From assembly GCA_037046735.1 (NCBI GenBank), contig JBAOHC010000027.1, positions 930,001-994,000 of the forward strand: 64,000 bases of DNA, given 5' to 3'. This DNA comes from JADKAV01 sp037046735. Lineage in GTDB: Bacteria; Actinomycetota; Actinomycetes; S36-B12; UBA10799. How positions within the stretch are numbered: position 1 is the first letter of the stretch; each line of letters starts with the position of its first letter. Shown here piece after piece: positions 37,385 through 45,345 of this stretch. The notes under the pieces are model-generated. The model was not told the origin of the DNA. It saw nothing but the letters and a program-made list of their open reading frames with translations, and made no database searches. Made by a program: the position numbers and the translations under genes.

Positions 37385-39538
37385 ATGTCTTCGAACCACC
37401 GCAGCGTGACTTGGACGTGCCTTCTGACTTCTCTGATCCTCTGGGTGACCTCGCCCCCTGCCGCCGCTGACCAAGGCGATGTCGATACCACCTTCGGGAA
37501 TGATGGAGAGGTCAGCCTGTCTTTGGGGCAGCACAGCGACTTCATCTCGGCGATGGCCTCCGATGGGGAACTCACCTATGCAGCCGGGTGGCTCGCCCAG
37601 AGCCAGTACAACAGTTCCATCAGTGGGTTCCTCCTGCGCCTCCGAGCAGACGGTTCTTTGGACGGTGATTTCGGCACGGGAGGTGTTGGGCAACTACTGC
37701 CGGGATACCGAGAGCAGAAGGACGTCTTGGTCCAGTCAGATGGCATGGTGCTCGTGGGTGGCATCGACCATAGTGACCAGAACTCGGAAACGATGTATCT
37801 CGCCCGCTACTCGGCTGATGGGTCGCTGGACAGCTCGTTCGGAACCGCTGGAGAGGTCAATCTGGGGCAGGGCGGATCATGGTGGTTCGATACTGCCACA
37901 GCCCCGCACGACAAGGTCGTGATCGTCGGCGGGACCTACATCGATTCCATGTACCACATGAAGGTCGTTCGGCTTAACGAAGACGGATCCTTTGATGCCT
38001 CATTCGGTTCGTCTGGGGTTGTGACGACCGCTTGCGGCGATGGGCAGGTTGGTGCAACGGCCGTGAAGGTGATGACAGATGGCAGTCTGGCCGTCGCCGG
38101 TGGAACACATCCGGTTGTCAGCCCCGCGCAGGCTTGTCTGGTCAGGCTCACGTCAGACGGCAAACTGGACCCATCCTTCGGCAATGCGGGCAAGGTGGTT
38201 GTCTATGGGCGCACCTTTGCTGACATGACGATGAGACCGGATGGCGGGTTCGTCGTCAGCGGCGTGATCTCGAATGGAAGCACGTGGGGCACACACGTCA
38301 GCGGGTATACCTCGTCGGGGGCCGTGGACACCGGTTTCGGGAACAAGGGACGCATCACCCTGGATTCGGTCGGCCTTGGGGATACTGTCCTCCAACCCGA
38401 CGGGAAGGTTCTGTTGCTCGGATCGGTCGGCAACAGCAGGCCCGCGTTGTGGCGGTTCACATCCGATGGCCGCGGCGACACCGACTACCTCACTGGCTTC
38501 TACCCGCCGGCAGCGTCGCCGGGGCCGATCTATCTCGAGGGTTCCGATGATGGCGGCTCCCTGTCGTTGCGCAGTCTGGCTCACACCCCTGCTGGTGTCG
38601 TTGTGGGCGGGGATCGGGCACAACCGGGTGGACAGAATCACGCCTATCTGACCCGCGTTACCACAACTGGCCTGAGGCCCGATCCGGTGGCAGCCCGTCT
38701 CGCAGTCTCCAGGACGACGACTACCCCGGGCGAGCCGCTAACACTGGATGCCAGTGGCTCTACCACGACGTCAGGGTTCAAGACGTTCCAGTGGGACCTG
38801 GACGGGAACGGCACCTTTGAAACAGATAGCGGTGGGACGCCCACAACCTCTGCGACATGGGACTCAGAAGGTGATCACCACGCGTCCGTCCAGGTCACAA
38901 GCGGCAGTGGTCTCACGGATCGGGCCAGCATAGGCATCTTTGTCACGCCAGGACCTCCCCCAGGCAACGTGGGCGTGAGCATCAACAACGGGTCCTCTTA
39001 CACCAGGGACAAAGACGTCACGCTAAGGCTGGTCTGGCCGAAGGGCGCGACAGCCGTGGCGGTTGCAAACGATGGCGGGTTCGGCGACCCGACGACTTAC
39101 CCCCTCGGCACAAAGATCGCATGGACGTTGGACAACTCAGTTAAAGGGAAGTTCACGAAGGTCGTCTATGTGCGGTTCACAGGACCGGGCGCAGATGCCA
39201 ACCGAAACTACTCCGATGACATCATTTTGGACACTGATCCGCCGACTATCGAAGCCGCCTCCGCCAGCACGACAGGCACTAAGGCAGCCGAGCTCTCCGG
39301 TCTCGCTGCCCGAAGCCCCAAGCGCACAACATACCGAGTGAAGGTACGAGCCAAAGACCGCCTTTCAGGCATCCGAAAGGTACGCGTGGCAGGCGCACAG
39401 GGTGGCCCACAGCGCATCCTGAAGTACCGGGCTGGATCCCTTCGGGTTGTCCTCCCGGTTGCCAAACACCTCAAGATCAAAGTGCGCGACGGGGCGGGAA
39501 ACTGGTCCAGATTGCGATTGGTGCGAGTTCGCCAATAG
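37385..39538 (+). CDS. Secreted delta-60 repeat (DUF5122) protein with PKD-like domain
   Basis: 717 aa: signal peptide (1 to about 25, ending PAAA), then at least six delta-60 repeats marked by DxxFGxxGxV (DTTFGNDGEV, DSSFGTAGEV, DASFGSSGVV, DPSFGNAGKV and others) predicted to form a beta-propeller. A PKD-like segment follows (about residues 465-545; DASGSTTTSGFKTFQWDLDGNGTFE), then an Ig-like basic C-terminal region rich in Lys/Arg. AAGGGGG lies 7 nt before ATG 37385. Codon use and GC look less extreme than in flanking genes. Likely a surface or secreted protein of unknown ligand, carried in the putative island. Confidence 0.85.
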   Translation: MSSNHRSVTWTCLLTSLILWVTSPPAAADQGDVDTTFGNDGEVSLSLGQHSDFISAMASDGELTYAAGWLAQSQYNSSISGFLLRLRADGSLDGDFGTGGVGQLLPGYREQKDVLVQSDGMVLVGGIDHSDQNSETMYLARYSADGSLDSSFGTAGEVNLGQGGSWWFDTATAPHDKVVIVGGTYIDSMYHMKVVRLNEDGSFDASFGSSGVVTTACGDGQVGATAVKVMTDGSLAVAGGTHPVVSPAQACLVRLTSDGKLDPSFGNAGKVVVYGRTFADMTMRPDGGFVVSGVISNGSTWGTHVSGYTSSGAVDTGFGNKGRITLDSVGLGDTVLQPDGKVLLLGSVGNSRPALWRFTSDGRGDTDYLTGFYPPAASPGPIYLEGSDDGGSLSLRSLAHTPAGVVVGGDRAQPGGQNHAYLTRVTTTGLRPDPVAARLAVSRTTTTPGEPLTLDASGSTTTSGFKTFQWDLDGNGTFETDSGGTPTTSATWDSEGDHHASVQVTSGSGLTDRASIGIFVTPGPPPGNVGVSINNGSSYTRDKDVTLRLVWPKGATAVAVANDGGFGDPTTYPLGTKIAWTLDNSVKGKFTKVVYVRFTGPGADANRNYSDDIILDTDPPTIEAASASTTGTKAAELSGLAARSPKRTTYRVKVRAKDRLSGIRKVRVAGAQGGPQRILKYRAGSLRVVLPVAKHLKIKVRDGAGNWSRLRLVRVRQ

Positions 39539-39618
39539 ACCGGGAGGGCGCTGCAAGCGGCATTCGGCACACGGGCGAAACGGGTGGAGGGCGGCCAACC
39601 ACCTACACAGGGCCAGAG

Positions 39619-39753
39619 CTAGGACTCACCACCGGCGAGCCACACGGCGTCGGCCGCGGTCTGGTCATCGAGGTAGCGCCGCGTCTGATGGGCCCGCAGC
39701 ACCTCGAGCTGACTCAAGGCGTCAGCAAGGAGTTCCCGGTCGCTGCGACTCAC
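39619..39753 (-). pseudogene. Truncated HepT-like toxin remnant
   Basis: 44-codon ORF starting at GTG 39753, which overlaps the MntA-like stop (GTGA). It begins SRSDRELLADALSQLEVLRAH and continues with DDQTAADAVWLAG, matching the first third of HepT (DUF86) proteins of about 110 residues. It then stops at TAG 39619-39621. The RX4HXY toxin motif near the normal C-terminus is absent, and the following sequence does not continue the homology in any frame I can see. Too short for ordinary gene calling. Confidence 0.6.
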
Positions 39754-40244
39754 AGCAGGATCGCCTCGGACAGGGCCTCATCATGAAGACTCGAGCGCAA
39801 CGCGGAGTCCGGGACCACCTCGACCCGCTCCCCCAAGACGTCAGACAGGCTGCGCTCGAGCCGCGCGAGATCCATCAACGACACGCCTGCGGGAGGCGTC
39901 ACCAGCAGGTCGACGTCGGAGTCCGGCCCGTCGTCACCTCGTGCCACGCTCCCGAAGATGCGAATGCGACCAAATCCCGCCTCTCGGGCGATCCGCAGGA
40001 TCTCCATACGCTTTCCGGCCACCGCGCGACCCCGTGCCGAGGTCGGCTGGAACCGCAGGAGCCGTGCGACCTCCGGTTGACTCCGGCCGACACATTCGGC
40101 GATCTGCCGCTGACTCAACCCTGCCGCGGACGCTTTGCGCACCGCCTGAACCAACACCGACCGCGACTCCTGGTGCAACTGCGCACTACGACGCGCGGCT
40201 CTTCTGAGTTCGCCTCGCAGACGCCGCTCCGCTTCACTCCTCAC
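39750..40244 (-). CDS. HTH-MNT nucleotidyltransferase antitoxin (MntA-like)
   Basis: 164 aa. An N-terminal region with a helix-turn-helix (42-64; AGLSQRQIAECVGRSQPEVARLL) is fused to a minimal nucleotidyltransferase: GSVARGDDGPDSDVD gives GS (98-99) and Asp110/Asp112. In MNT-HepT modules this protein neutralises the HepT RNase by adding AMP to it. Here its HepT partner is truncated. The HTH fusion suggests it also represses its own promoter; a GATAG-N6-CTATC palindrome lies 5 bp upstream of GTG 40244. The neighbouring island location fits a mobile toxin-antitoxin module. Confidence 0.8.
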   Translation of the reverse strand: MRSEAERRLRGELRRAARRSAQLHQESRSVLVQAVRKASAAGLSQRQIAECVGRSQPEVARLLRFQPTSARGRAVAGKRMEILRIAREAGFGRIRIFGSVARGDDGPDSDVDLLVTPPAGVSLMDLARLERSLSDVLGERVEVVPDSALRSSLHDEALSEAILL

Positions 40245-40249
40245 AGGCC

Positions 40250-40265
40250 GATAGTACGACCTATC
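40250..40265. promoter_or_regulatory. Palindrome before the HTH-MNT gene
   Basis: GATAG-tacgac-CTATC, ending 5 bp from the GTG start and overlapping the likely promoter; a good candidate for autoregulation by the HTH domain. Confidence 0.5.
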
Positions 40266-40295
40266 ACCTGCGCTGTCACCACCGGAGCGCGCACA

Positions 40296-40340
40296 GTTCC
40301 CAACGGCTATCGGTGCCATGCCAACACAGGTGTGCCCCTT
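40296..40340 (+). pseudogene. Displaced 3' end of msrA (putative attR)
   Basis: Encodes VPNGYRCHANTGVPL, the same 15 residues as the end of MsrA at 36840-36884. The first 20 bp are identical and the later differences are at third codon positions, so this was a coding msrA end. Homology starts abruptly at 40296 with no msrA sequence before it. Reading on, the frame runs to a stop at 40467-40469 without resembling MsrA. Confidence 0.65.
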
Positions 40341-40764
40341 CGGCCGACCTCGACCTGGCCCTGTAGACGGATCTGCAGGCCCATGGGGTCGGTGACGGCT
40401 CGGCCGTCCTGGTCGACAAGACCCGAGCGCCCGGCCTCCCGCAGGGCATCTCGATCGAGAACGCGATGACGGTCAACACGGGTGGCATCTCACTTCCGCC
40501 AGGCGTTACACATGGCGACTGCACCTCGACGGTCAGGCGCGCGACGAGTGGCAGCAGGGTTTCACCATGGTCCCGAGTTGAGCAGCACGTCACGGCGCTC
40601 GATTCGACGGTCCTTGCGCAGTATGCGTGCGTCCTCGAGGGATGGCGGCCTCCTGGATGGCCGCCTTCGTACGCTCTTCTGCCTTGCCGCCTGATGCCGG
40701 CGACTCTGCGTCTGCGACTTCCAGATGACCTTGGTGGGCACAACAACCGGATTGTTGTTCTTCT
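40341..40764. other. Non-coding stretch between msrA remnant and kef gene
   Basis: No ORF here resembles a known family. A short plus-strand frame encodes VGDGSAVLVDKTRAPGLP, which may be remnant coding DNA. A 7-bp stem (ACAACAA/TTGTTGT, 40740-40758) lies just past the kef gene 3' end. Confidence 0.4.
40740..40758 (-). terminator. Weak hairpin after the kef gene
   Basis: 7-bp A/T-rich stem with a 5-nt loop, six bp beyond the antiporter stop. No clear U-tract, so a terminator role is tentative. Confidence 0.3.
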
Positions 40765-41898
40765 CTAGTGCGCGCGCTGCCAGTGCAGGCGCACGCCCAC
40801 GGTTGAGGCGACGATGCTCACGACAACGGCCGCGAGCAGTGCGGCGTATATGTCCGCGGTCAGGAGTCCGGCGCCGATGAGCAAGGAGGCCAGGACAAAA
40901 CTGAGTTCCCCGACCTGGCCCATTCCCACCGCCACCTGAAGTGGTCGGCTGGCTCTGGCCCAGGCTGCGGCGCCAGCGGTGACCAGGACTTTGCCGAGGA
41001 CCAGAGCGAAGAGGATCAGCGCCAGCCACGGCAGTCCCGCCATTACCGCTGCGGGGTCGATGAGGGTGCCGACGGAGACGAAGAAGAGCACAGCGAACAC
41101 ATCGCGAAACGGCATGAGTTGCCTTCTCGCGACGGCGGACTCCGGTGACTCGGATACGACCAGACCGGCGATGAAGGCGGCCAGGGCAGCGGGCAGACCG
41201 AAGGCCTTCGCACCGACGCCCGCCAGGGACAGGCCCACCCCGATGGGCACGATCAGCAGCAGGTCAGGTTCGGCGCCGAGACGCTGAAGTGCGCGGGGCA
41301 GCAGCCACGCGGCTGCCACGGCAACTGCTAGGAACCCTCCAAGGCCCGCCAGGGCGAGAGCGGGCGTCCGGTCGGACACCCCGGCGAAAGACAGCAGGAT
41401 GGCGGCCAGCAGGACTCCGCACACATCCTGTAGGACGCTCCAGGTCAGCATGGTGGCCTCGGTGGCCCGGTTGGTGCGACGCTTGCGACTTCTGACGATA
41501 TTGACGATGACGACACTTGACGACAACGCCACCGCCAGGCCGAGGACGCTGGCGGTGGCAGCCTGTTGTCCGGCCGCGACGAAAATCCCTGCCGTGATCG
41601 CGGTGGTCATCAGCACCTGCGCCGGCGCGGCGATCAGCAGACGACGCTGTTCACGGCGGACCTTGCCGAGGTTGATCTCAATGCCAACCTCGAATAACAG
41701 AAGGACGACACCGAACTCGCCGAGTAGTCCGATGTGTTCGCGGCTGGCGACATATCCGGGGGTGAATGGAGACACCAGAATTCCGACGGCGAGGAACCCG
41801 AGCACGGCAGGAAGCGTCAGCCGGCGGGCGACCCAGCCCGCGGCGGCGGCCGCAAGCAACACTGCGCCGAGTTCAAGGATCTCCACCGACGTCGGCAC
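40765..41898 (-). CDS. CPA2/Kef-type monovalent cation:proton antiporter
   Basis: 377 aa, about 11-12 transmembrane segments, membrane domain only (no TrkA-N/KTN domain). Landmarks are LTLPAVLGFLAVGILVSP, ALSSSVVIVNIV, and GLPAALAAFIAGLVVSES. Probably exchanges K+ or Na+ for H+. It lies 4 nt after the CBS gene; GTG 41898 is the likely start. With the cytosolic gating domain missing, the separately encoded CBS and PII-like proteins may regulate it. Confidence 0.85.
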   Translation of the reverse strand: MPTSVEILELGAVLLAAAAAGWVARRLTLPAVLGFLAVGILVSPFTPGYVASREHIGLLGEFGVVLLLFEVGIEINLGKVRREQRRLLIAAPAQVLMTTAITAGIFVAAGQQAATASVLGLAVALSSSVVIVNIVRSRKRRTNRATEATMLTWSVLQDVCGVLLAAILLSFAGVSDRTPALALAGLGGFLAVAVAAAWLLPRALQRLGAEPDLLLIVPIGVGLSLAGVGAKAFGLPAALAAFIAGLVVSESPESAVARRQLMPFRDVFAVLFFVSVGTLIDPAAVMAGLPWLALILFALVLGKVLVTAGAAAWARASRPLQVAVGMGQVGELSFVLASLLIGAGLLTADIYAALLAAVVVSIVASTVGVRLHWQRAH

Positions 41899-41902
41899 GG
41901 TC

Positions 41903-42310
41903 CTAGATCTCCCGGTACAGCCCGCGCAGGACCATGTCGGTGTAGGAGACGATGCCGACGATAGACCGGTCCTCAACGACGGGTGCTCGCGACAGACCGA
42001 ATTTGTCGAAGAGTCTGGCGCAGTACCGGATGTCCATGTCCGGGTCGACGGCGATCACCGGCTTGGACATGATCTCGTACACATGGACTCGGTCTGGTGA
42101 GCGGTCCTGTGCCAGCACGTGCCGGGCGATGTCGGCGATGAGGACAATCCCGTACTCGTCGTGTTCGTGTCGCTTCTCCACGATCAGGCACTTGGTTTCC
42201 ACATGGCGCATCTGCCGCAAGGCGTCTGCCACGGTCGTCAACCCGTCCACGACGTCCACGTGTGCCTTCATCACTTCGCGGACGCGGATCGTGGATCGCG
42301 GGGGCGTCAT
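41903..42310 (-). CDS. Two-CBS-domain protein
   Basis: 135 aa made of a CBS pair (about 6-60 and 75-132; TTVADALRQM, DMDIRYCARLFDKFGLSRAPVVED). CBS pairs bind adenine nucleotides. ATG 42310 overlaps the PII-like gene stop (ATGA). Probably the nucleotide-sensing regulator of the antiporter encoded next. Confidence 0.88.
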   Translation of the reverse strand: MTPPRSTIRVREVMKAHVDVVDGLTTVADALRQMRHVETKCLIVEKRHEHDEYGIVLIADIARHVLAQDRSPDRVHVYEIMSKPVIAVDPDMDIRYCARLFDKFGLSRAPVVEDRSIVGIVSYTDMVLRGLYREI

Positions 42311-42657
42311 AGTTCCTCCTCCACCCGGGACTGCAGCATGCGTTCCTGGTTGATGACCCCGACCGCGTCCTCGACATCGATCTGGAAGGCGATACCGGCA
42401 CCTGGCTCAGAGTCGAACCCTCCCACGGTACCGACCGTCTCCAGGATTGACCGGGCAAGGTGCTGCTCCACCAACAGCAGGACCAGGTCACGGCGCTCAC
42501 CGACGTCGAGCCCGAAGAACCCGGTCGGAGGTTCAAAACCCTCGCCGCGCACCTGACTGACTACTGTCGCTCCGGTCGCCCCCGCGTCCCGCGCCGCCCG
42601 CACGATGCCATCGGTATCCGCGTCTTCCACGACAACCACGATCAACTTGAAATGCAC
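42307..42657 (-). CDS. PII-like signalling protein
   Basis: 116 aa ferredoxin-like fold. The N-terminal MHFKLIVVVVEDADTDGIV and the end FDSEPGAGIAFQIDVEDAVGVI follow the PII layout. The classic GlnB/GlnK T-loop uridylylation Tyr and C-terminal signature are absent, so it belongs with PII-like proteins rather than GlnB. GTG start with AAGGGG 7 nt upstream. First gene of a tight three-gene unit with CBS and the antiporter. Confidence 0.8.
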   Translation of the reverse strand: MHFKLIVVVVEDADTDGIVRAARDAGATGATVVSQVRGEGFEPPTGFFGLDVGERRDLVLLLVEQHLARSILETVGTVGGFDSEPGAGIAFQIDVEDAVGVINQERMLQSRVEEEL

Positions 42658-42983
42658 CGTCTCGCCCCTTTCGCCCGATTCCCGTGGACGCTATCGGTTC
42701 CTTGACGCTGATGCCGGTGCTGGTGTCCGAGGCCGGGTCGATTTGCCTCTCAACCCCCTCCCGTGACCGATCTCGAGTGACTCACCCCTCGCCTGAAGCG
42801 TGTCTGGCCCTGCTGCCCAACGCCCGTGGAGCGGGACTTCAACCGGATCCGACAACGGGGCGGGATCCCTGCCCCACTCGCAACGACCGCGCCGGCAGCC
42901 TGCCTGCAGCAGTCATCATGGTCCGGCTATCAACCAGCCACGCCCAGAGTCGGCGCCCTTCACAACGCTCCGGGGAACTACAC
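42658..42983. other. Intergenic gap between PII-like and serine hydrolase genes
   Basis: No gene, RNA or repeat recognised. It should hold the promoter of the minus-strand PII-like operon and the 3' flank of the next minus-strand gene's terminator region. Confidence 0.4.
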
Positions 42984-45065
42984 CTAGCCCACCACGACAG
43001 TGGCGACACTTCCCGCCGGCCCGAAGACCGCCAAGTACGCGCCCGCCGGAGCCAGCTTCCATGCTTGCCCGCCGCCTCCGGAGTCGATCAACGATAGGTC
43101 CTCGTTGAACATCTTCCAGTTGCTCTGGCCCGAGATGTCGACCGTGGCTGACGCGGGAACGCGGAACCATTCGACCAGTCCCGACGGGCCGATGGGAACG
43201 GCATGTGAACCATCCCTGAGCGCGGGAACCGTGGCCGCGGGTCGCAGAACGCTGCTGCTGAAGGTGAGGTACTCCTCGCCGCCCCTCTGCGAGAAGTCGA
43301 GGTCGTACTGGTCGCGGCCGGGCACCAGTGGAATCGCGAGGAACATGCTGGCGACGGTGTCGCTGGCCGTCACGTCGACGGGCACGGACTCGACCAACGC
43401 GCCGGTGGCCAGCAGATAGCCGGAGAGTCCGGGAATGCTCTTCAACTCCACGGCAGGAGTGCCTGAGAGGGTCCAGTTCGCTGACGACGGATCCTCACTG
43501 GCCAGCAACCACCTCTGCCCCACGCGCGCCTGCCAAGCCGGGGGCGTCGCGCCGACGGACCGCACGCGCTGACCCAGTATGGAGTGCGTGCGGAAGGTCC
43601 CCGTGCCACCGATACCGCGCAGCGTCAAATACGTGCGGCCCCAGGCCTTCTCCACAGTGATCGATGATCCGGGCGTGGCCGTGGACCAGAAGGCACCATC
43701 CGCACGACGTACCAAGCGGCCCGGTTGGGGCGCCCACTTGCCGTTGGACAGGAGTTGCAAGCGCAGGGAGTTCTGTTTGCCCTCGGTGACCCGCACAGTG
43801 ACCCCCTGAGCCAGGTATGTTCCCGTGACCCGGTTGACCTGTTTGGCGCTCGCCGTCGCAACCGCCGGCTGCCCGCTGATCTGCGGAGGCAGTTTGATAT
43901 CGCCGCTGTCGACCAGCGCGTTGAGCAGCACGATCTGGCCGATCGTCTGAGCGCTGGTAGAACTGAACGTCTTACCGGCCCCCGTGACGATCACGGCCAG
44001 CCCCTGGTCCGGCGCGATCAGAAAACCGGCGTGGAAATCGGTGAGGTCACCGCCCTTGGTCCAGCCGCGGACCCCCGCGGAGTTCAGCGCGGGATCCTTC
44101 ATGCTGTCCCATCCCAAGCCGTACCGGAAGGCGCTGGGCGATGCTACCCGCAGGGTGGTGCTCGTCTGGTCGGTGCCCATCGTCTCAATGGCCGAGCGGG
44201 ACAGGATGCGTTTGCCGTCGACCACTCCACCGCCGGTGAAGACCATGGCCAGGCGCGCCATGTCATTGGGGGTGGAGAAGAGCCCACCCGTGGCGAACAT
44301 GTTCAGCACCTGCAGGGGCAGGGCCTTCCCCTGCTGAATGACGGGCGCGACCTTGCCTGGCATGGGCAGCGATGTCGGGAAGGTCGAATGCTTCATGCCC
44401 AAGGGCTTCAAAATATTCTTGGCCATGTACTCGGAAAGGGTCATCCCGGACACGCGCTCCACAACGAGGCCGGCCAACGTGTAGCAGTCGTTGCAATACA
44501 CGTTCATCGCGCCCGGTGTGGTCTTCAGATAGGACGTGCGCAAACCCGCTAGGAAACGTTCGATGTATCCGGGGATCGGCTGGTAACTGAGGGCATCGGC
44601 GTAATCTGAGCCAGGCAGTCCCGCCGAGTGATTGAGCAGCATTCGCACGGTGATCTGTCGGTACTGCGGGGACTTCATGGTGAAGTCGGGGACGTAGCGC
44701 ACCACCGGCGCGTCGAGGGACACCGTCCCGGCATCCACCAACTGCATGATCGAGATGGCGGTCAGCGTCTTACTCACCGATCCGATGCCGTACTTGGTGG
44801 TCGGCGATGGCTTCTCACCCTTACTGTTCACCCGACCGAAGGTCTGGCTCCACACTCGCTTCCCATTGGCGACCAACGCCAAAGAGACCGAGGTCGCGTT
44901 CGTCTGTTGCATCGCAGCGCGGACGGCCTTGCGGCCCTCCACTTTCGCCTTGGTGAACGTCGGCGCGGGCTTCTTCGCGACGGGCGTGGAAGCCTGCGCT
45001 GCCGGAATACCCCCGATGAAGGTCGCGAGGGTCACGGTCGTGGCGAGAACACGGACGATGCGCAT
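42984..45065 (-). CDS. Secreted beta-lactamase-family serine hydrolase, paralogue 1
   Basis: 693 aa: signal peptide (1 to about 25), then a class-C-beta-lactamase/PBP-like domain with nucleophile Ser96 in SVSK (96-99), YxN as VYCNDC, HSAGLPG, and WTKGG. A C-terminal region of about 300 residues is shared with paralogue 2 (marked by SIPGLSGYLLATGALV and SSVLRPAATVP) and carries no name I recognise. It is likely a wall-associated D,D-peptidase or esterase rather than an antibiotic-resistance enzyme. ATG 45065 follows GGAAAGG. The paralogue at 48.9 kb is similar throughout. Confidence 0.86.
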   Translation of the reverse strand: MRIVRVLATTVTLATFIGGIPAAQASTPVAKKPAPTFTKAKVEGRKAVRAAMQQTNATSVSLALVANGKRVWSQTFGRVNSKGEKPSPTTKYGIGSVSKTLTAISIMQLVDAGTVSLDAPVVRYVPDFTMKSPQYRQITVRMLLNHSAGLPGSDYADALSYQPIPGYIERFLAGLRTSYLKTTPGAMNVYCNDCYTLAGLVVERVSGMTLSEYMAKNILKPLGMKHSTFPTSLPMPGKVAPVIQQGKALPLQVLNMFATGGLFSTPNDMARLAMVFTGGGVVDGKRILSRSAIETMGTDQTSTTLRVASPSAFRYGLGWDSMKDPALNSAGVRGWTKGGDLTDFHAGFLIAPDQGLAVIVTGAGKTFSSTSAQTIGQIVLLNALVDSGDIKLPPQISGQPAVATASAKQVNRVTGTYLAQGVTVRVTEGKQNSLRLQLLSNGKWAPQPGRLVRRADGAFWSTATPGSSITVEKAWGRTYLTLRGIGGTGTFRTHSILGQRVRSVGATPPAWQARVGQRWLLASEDPSSANWTLSGTPAVELKSIPGLSGYLLATGALVESVPVDVTASDTVASMFLAIPLVPGRDQYDLDFSQRGGEEYLTFSSSVLRPAATVPALRDGSHAVPIGPSGLVEWFRVPASATVDISGQSNWKMFNEDLSLIDSGGGGQAWKLAPAGAYLAVFGPAGSVATVVVG

Positions 45066-45267
45066 GGTTGGGGGCCTTTCCGGGGCCACGAAGGTCGCGC
45101 GGTCCTCTGTGCCTCCCGACACTAGGCGATGAGCCCCTGGGTGTCTGCGCAAACCGGAATTTCTGATCATGTTGCCCGGCGCCCTATCGGACGACCGACG
45201 TCCTCCGGGGGCCTTGTTGATGTGATCGCTGCGCGTTGGGGCTCGGTCGAAAAGTGGGCCGTCGGCG

Positions 45268-45328
45268 AACAATTGGGCACTCGTTGCTGCGACACGCCGC
45301 GGGAAATCGCACCTTCCGCCCATTTACG
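45268..45328. repeat. Palindromic repeat, intact copy
   Basis: About 60 bp, with CAATTGGGC...GCCCATTT outer arms and an inner conserved block GTTGCTGCGACACGCC-GCGG..ATCGCACCTTC. The same sequence is found at 47577-47606 plus 48869-48898, where an IS30-type element interrupts it. Lies between paralogue 1 and the GGDEF-like gene. Confidence 0.68.
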
Positions 45329-45345
45329 GAAGGCAGGGCAGCGTG

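Noticed and set aside
40276..40746. 156-codon minus-strand frame between the msrA remnant and kef
   Set aside because: No ribosome site or homology, Arg/Ser/Pro-rich shadow composition, and it runs through the msrA remnant antisense.
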